This document shows positions 58,593 to 64,000 of a stretch of DNA of 64,000 nt, piece after piece. This DNA is from Neodontobutis hainanensis (lineage: Eukaryota; Chordata; Actinopteri; Gobiiformes; Odontobutidae), in contig JALDNG010000016.1 in assembly GCA_024349245.1 (NCBI GenBank), forward strand, positions 3,496,001 to 3,560,000, given 5' to 3'. The notes under the pieces are model-generated. The model ran no database searches, was not told the DNA's origin, and worked only from the letters and a program-made list of their open reading frames with translations. Made by a program: the position numbers and the translations under genes. The stretch's first letter is position 1. Each line of letters begins with the position of its first letter.

Positions 58593-61500
58593 CCACTGGC
58601 CCCATACCACATCTACTTTGGTCTATGCCAAAAATGTGGTTAGTACTGAACCAGATTTTTGAAAATAGAAAGATGTTGTCAGGGTGTAAGTGCAAAAACC
58701 AGGTGCAGCATGTTTAACATTTTTGTTTTCCCACAGCTCACATCTGATATCGCTGCATAGCCATAAGGAGCTCCTTATACAGCTTTATATCTCTCTGCTT
58801 AAATAAATATTTTAACAATGGTCTTAGGGATTGGCTCAGAACTAAAGCTGTGGCATTTTGGATGGACTGAGACTCAGTGAATGTCACTGTTTTTCTTTGA
58901 CTTTTGTAAACACTCAGTAATGCATGTACGCTCTAGATTGCAAACATGCATTGTCTTTTTAGTTTTAAATAGGCAATGTGGAGGCGAAAAGAGAGGCTAC
59001 TGTTAAGGCAATGAGATGTGATGAACTTCAGCGGAGGTCTGCCTTCTAGTCCATCAAAATGGTATGATCCCGTATTATCCTCTAAGCTTGGCCAGGATGG
59101 CTCTGATTAGTCCTGCATGAAGAGCTAATATGAGTTTAACAACCAGGACCAGATGTGCTCTTTCTTCTGAAGGGCTGCTGAGGAGGACCAAGAAATTTAT
59201 CAGCACTTAACCTGATTGTAGTGCAACGAGATCGGCACGAGCAAAGCGCTGGTGCTTAAAGGCAGACATGCAGACAGACATGCAGTGGGCAGGCAGCACA
59301 AATGCACGCACTCTAAAGTGTTATGACATAGCATCCCTTTATTTGCCTTGTCTTATCACAATTTCTTTATTTTTTTTTGCCATCTCTTAGATCTCTTGGG
59401 GATTTCAAACAGCTGGAAGTCCGATTTCAGAACACGTAACCAAGCCAAGAATATGTTCACAAGACAAAACGCATTTTCGCTTTGGCCTTTTGACGTTCCG
59501 CTGTAACCCGGTACATATAAGGGTTCAAAACTCCAAAACTGTACTCTAATACCATCCTTCCTTCCGCTTCATGTTTTTCTATCACTTGTCACACTCTCAT
59601 TCCTTATCGAGAGCACACACGCACCCCACGAGGGTTCAAGTTCTGAACTGAATGAAACCCCAGTTGGTCTTTCTTTCTTGACAAATATTTGAGGGATAGT
59701 ATTTGTTTAAGCAGGTGTGCAGTCGGCGAATCATTAGAAGTGAATGGAGCTGGGACCGAGACAAAGTGGCATATGGTGAGCAAGAGGTTTGTGCACGGCA
59801 TACTGATACCAATAAGGGCTTGGTGCACTTTGGAACTCAGTGATATTGTGAGAAAAGCCCCTGTTTTGGGACGCTACAGAGGAATTAGTCCAACTGGGTC
59901 TGTCAGGGCTGTGAGCCATGTTAGTAAGTTATCTCAAGCATGGAAAAGCTGCACTCTCTCCCCTGTGTGTGGCTAAGACAATGAATGAATAAAATTTGTT
60001 TCCAGCGACACATTTCTGGAATATTTATGTCTGGAAGCATGTTTACTGTGTACTTGCTGAGAAGCTGACAGAAGAAAATTCTTTATCAAACGAGATGTTC
60101 CATACCACTGATAGTGATATTTAATTAGCTAGTGCCTTCTGGGTAATTGAAACCCTTGATAATCTGACTTTTGTTCTGACTGAAAAGGTGATGACTACAA
60201 TGACAGATGGGACAATGGGGATCTGGGGCGAAACGAAAAAGTCTGGGGTGACACATCGTGTTAGTCAACTCGCAGTGTCTATGCATTTTGCATGCCGCTA
60301 CCGTTGTGCGCTGTCTCCGTGGCGTAATTCGCTCCTCGCTTCACTTTTGATGTCGTTTAAATTTTTCTATTTCATTTAATTTTGAAGAGTCTCTTACAAA
60401 GGGCGCTACTCAACAGGCATCACAATAAAGCAGCAACGACAGCCTCTTCATCGTCACTTCTAAAATAATAATAATAATGGCTAAAGATCGCTGTGCCATG
60501 TCATCTTTAGAGCTGATGAGAAAAAGAGTGGAAACCTATTGGCAGTTTGATAAAGCAACCAGTGTGTAGTATTGAAAATGACAAAATATTGCACTTAAGG
60601 TGAAAAAATCGGTTGGTTTTCTATTGTCAGCCAAATCCAGGAAGGAATTGATTGTACCACGCTGATTGTTGTCTAAATCTATTACAAAGCTGTCAATAAC
60701 ACACGCTGTTGCACAGGGGTGACATGTTACTTCATTACAAGAAACATGTGCCTGCAGATGATTGTCTTTGTAGTAAATACTCCCCAGAGAGCCAGAAAAT
60801 CAAACGTGCATTATCTCCCCATTCCAATATTCTAAAGTAACAACAGGTTACAAACTTTAGAAATGGACTGGTTTTCTATAATTAACTTGCTTTAGTTTTT
60901 TGTTAAATCTGTCAAGTTGAAATTGGATAACCCAATTTTTTACTCAAAAAAAAAATGAGACCTTAAAGTGTCAACATTGCTGTTCTTATATCTTTTTTTT
61001 TTTTTTAAGGTAACGGTAAAGAGATTTAGGCTTAAAGCATGCCAAAGCGTTGTCTGTCAGTAATTGCTTCGTAAGGAACAGGATTGTTTCAAACAGGAAG
61101 TGCATTTTTTAGAGCGACGAATGTCCGTGTGGTGTCAGTGCACATGCATCAAAGTGAGTGACTTACAGAAATTAGACGTCATTGCTGAGCAGCGCTGAGC
61201 GGTCCATTTAAGTTAACAATGACAAGCAACTTAACACAATAAACATACCCTTAATCTCCGCCGATTAAAATTGACAGACTGTTTATCATAGCTCTCTGGA
61301 TGATAGGCAGAAAAATAAGAGCGGAACAACTGGGATAAAAAAACAAAAACAAATAACTCTGGACTAGAATAGAAAACAGATTTTGTTTTGGTGTCACTAT
61401 ATTCCTCTCAATCATCAGAGAAACTTTAGATTCATCAAATTGATAAAAATAATTCACAAGTCCGCACAAAGAGAAGAAGCCAGGGGCAACTATTTTGGTC

Positions 61501-64000
61501 AATAGCTCATTATTTGAAGCTTTACTATAAATATAACAAAATATAAGAACTTCATTGTGCCGGTTCATAAGAACCAGCACATTCCTTCAAATACAGGATT
61601 GACTGATAGAAGAAAAGCACTATCCTAAGTTAGCTTTCCTTAATGTCTAGTTGGTTGTAAAGTCTGAGTAATTAGTGTTTTTTTTTTTTAGATTTAGCAG
61701 ATTTTGTGCCATATCAAGTTGAATCATAGAGCCCCAGATTTAATTATTATTACTTTATCTGAAATGATACAAGATGGTTTACCCACCAAAACTAAATAAC
61801 ATTACGCACTGAAACGGTATCAAGTACCTGAGAGGACATGCAGATGCCAACAAAGCATAACTTTATCGCTTCACTGACACAATGGTAAAACAAATGGTCC
61901 AGGATGTTCAGTGCATATAAACATTTTAGCAGAAAAAGTGAGTGTGTAAGCATAAAAACATATGCTACACTCACTGATTTCTTATAAAGCACTTAATAAA
62001 CAGATAAAGTGATAATAACTTTTCAAATCTCAGCACACACTTACAAAAGCTTCACTCTTTTCTTTCTTTATTTATTTATTTTTCAACAATTTGAAATCTT
62101 CCTGAAAAAATGTTTTTGTTTGGAGCACTTTGAATTTATTCCTGCATATGCATCAGAAACTTTTGAAAAAGTCATGTGTGGGCCACCAAAACTACATTGT
62201 ATCCTGTGTGTGTTTGTTTCTGTGTGTGAACAATAGCCCACTACAGTCTCAGCACTGTGCCAGGATCATGATGTGTTTACAGTCGCGCCTCGGTATTATT
62301 GGCTCTGCGTCGAAAGACTGCCAAGACACTGGCACCCCGGCTCACACAGCAGGACGTGCAGGTGCTAATAACATCTGGGAGAGTGTGCGTGCCCACCTAG
62401 AGTAGCGCACATAAAGAGAGACAGCGGGTAGGCAGGACAGAGTCAGGAGCCAGCACACAAACACACAGCCGGAAACAATGTCGAGTAAAGTACAAAGGAA
62501 TGAAAATGAAAAGTCCAACAAATAAACACAGAGGTCACATTATGTATTGTTAATTGTGGCCCGTTGGGATGTATCATCTACGTCATTTTAAATTTTTTCA
62601 ATTAAATTATTCCCATATTTAAATTTAAAGTTTGATGAGTAGTGTAGACTCCAGCATCAGAACACAGAGTGGCTGAAACTGGAACCTTCTCAAGGAGTAA
62701 AACTATCAAAACTCCAAAACGGATGGTCACTTTATAAAAATAACTATACACAAAATCCTAAACCAGGGTTAGGAGGGACTGTTAGCGCTTAGACATAAAA
62801 GTCTGGACACAAATGGCTTAAAACATCTGATAAGAGTTTTCAGTCACATGATCCCACTTCCAGTTTGTCATCAGCTGACATACTTATTCACTTTTCTACT
62901 CAGATGATCAAAGCTTTCATGGTTTGATCCGATTCATCTGATTTTTCAGTTCAAGTTGCCAGGTTTTACAACTACCTGCCATCAGTCCTGCTCATTACTG
63001 CACTAGTTTTCCACTCCCACTTATACTACTGTTCTCCAGACAAAAGCTTGATCTTTCTTTCTACACATATACCTTACATAATATAAATATCACACTATTG
63101 TATATGACTATTGTTTCCATAGAGAATTGTGGACACATACAGATGCATGATAGTCACAACTTAATTCAAGTTGGCCAACAACAAAAGCTCAATCAGTATA
63201 TTTCTAATTTCTTTTGTACTTTTTTATGTCCGTCCACCTGTTCCTGTGTGGCTTTGAAACCCTTTGATTTGGTCTTTAAGTTCACTAGACTTTGATGACA
63301 CCTGCACTTTTGATCACTGACCAGTAAAACCCAGACAACTCTTACCTTTGTGTCTGTGTTCTCATTGATGTCAACTGTAAACACAACCTTACACCAAATT
63401 CTGTTATTTAAACAGAATATGTACTTGTAAGGCTTCAGAGGTCAGATACATTAAAATACTTTAGAATTGGCATATGGCTAAAAATAAACTAGGTATACAC
63501 ACATTAGTGAGTGCACAGCCTTTATGATTGACACAGAGTCATTAAATGTCTTCTCTTCATACGAGGCCAGGCTACAAAAACAAACAAAAAAAATGTTTCT
63601 AAATGGAGCAACTCTCAAATAGTTCTGTGTCTCAAACAAACAAAATGCAGCAGACACTCGAGGTGAAATGTTTGTGCTCCTTATTAGATAGATGAAGGGT
63701 CGTGACGTGTGCCCCGCTCGAGCTAAATTGGACCGCGCAAGCCACCAATTAGTGTGGCGTACGCCAGTTACAAATCTCATCCCCTGTGCCAATCATCATA
63801 ATGCAATTTTGGCTGACAAATTAAGTCCAATTTAGTGAGACAATTAAAGTCACTAAAAACAGAAAGTAGGTTCACACAGACATGCACCCGTCTCGTTGTA
63901 CAGTATACATCCACATCTTTTAAACACACACAGGTTATAGAGCGGATGATTATTTTGCACATATTTAAGAAGCAATGACTAAAGGAACAGATTGTGGTTG
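58593..64000. other. Gene-free right edge
   Basis: No recognised gene. T runs are at 60993-61006 and 61678-61690, an ATAAT run at 60462-60477 and a TTTA run at 62060-62082. CpG density is somewhat raised at 60225-60355, 62280-62410 and 63700-63760. The 63700-63840 stretch (GTGCCAATCATCATAATGCA, TTTTGGCTGACAAATTAAGT) looks like conserved non-coding DNA. Open frames are short and unrecognised. Confidence 0.3.

Noticed and set aside
58483..58695. Minus-strand frame with a strong acceptor-like tract (TCTCTTTCTCCTCCAG)
   Set aside because: The tract lies inside a copy of a common fish interspersed repeat, which explains both the pyrimidine run and the frame.
1..64000. CRISPR arrays, bacterial operons, tRNA or rRNA genes, known microRNAs
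   Set aside because: No regularly spaced repeats, no recognisable tRNA or rRNA stretches and no known microRNA sequences were seen on either strand by eye.

Overview
The window looks like vertebrate, most likely teleost fish, nuclear DNA. It is AT-rich and has no dense coding, no operons and no bacterial signals. It carries long and short GT microsatellites and A/T-rich low-complexity tracts. Several interspersed repeat motifs are ones I know from fish genomes: hAT-type 'GGGCTGCAAC' and 'GGGATGTAACG' ends, a LINE 3' end finishing in 'AATGGGACTAACCTGGTTAAA', a 'GGCGACCCC' non-LTR tail and a 'GGGCCTTTCTG...GGAGTTT' repeat. No known protein-coding gene could be recognised on either strand. The open reading frames are short, overlap on both strands and resemble no protein family I can name, apart from a decayed LINE reverse-transcriptase tail near 27.9 kb. 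The window is best read as a gene desert or very long intron(s) with mobile-element relics and probable regulatory DNA.

Layout. 1-11.7 kb: mostly unique DNA with a short retroposon insertion in a 14-bp target duplication (1217-1406), a non-LTR tail (2855-2973), a 64-bp-period tandem duplication (4034-4139), two strong hairpins (8117-8156 and 9211-9260) and a DNA-transposon relic with inverted ends (10900-11656). 11.7-20 kb: unique, conserved-looking DNA and a 25-bp perfect hairpin framed by 27-bp direct repeats (15919-16104). 20-28.2 kb: a repeat-rich cluster with hAT-like relics, two diverged copies of one repeat, a complete 418-bp hAT MITE with a perfect 8-bp target duplication (26963-27380) and a LINE tail. 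28.2-41.8 kb: mostly unique, with the best minus-strand exon candidate (29392-29505) and a long GT microsatellite (35992-36074). 41.8-42.8 kb: a rearranged hAT-like relic holding an inverted copy of an 87-bp neighbouring sequence. 44.8 and 58.5 kb: two copies of one repeat in opposite orientation. 53.1-53.9 kb: the only CpG-rich, promoter-like segment, with possible first exons. 53.9-64 kb: unique DNA plus repeat fragments.

The most coherent functional reading is an unannotated, possibly non-coding, minus-strand transcript starting at the CpG-rich segment near 53.5 kb. Candidate exons at 29.4 kb and 23.2 kb have good splice signals. A divergent plus-strand exon lies at 53.8 kb. This is inference from splice-site and promoter-like sequence only; transcript data would decide it.
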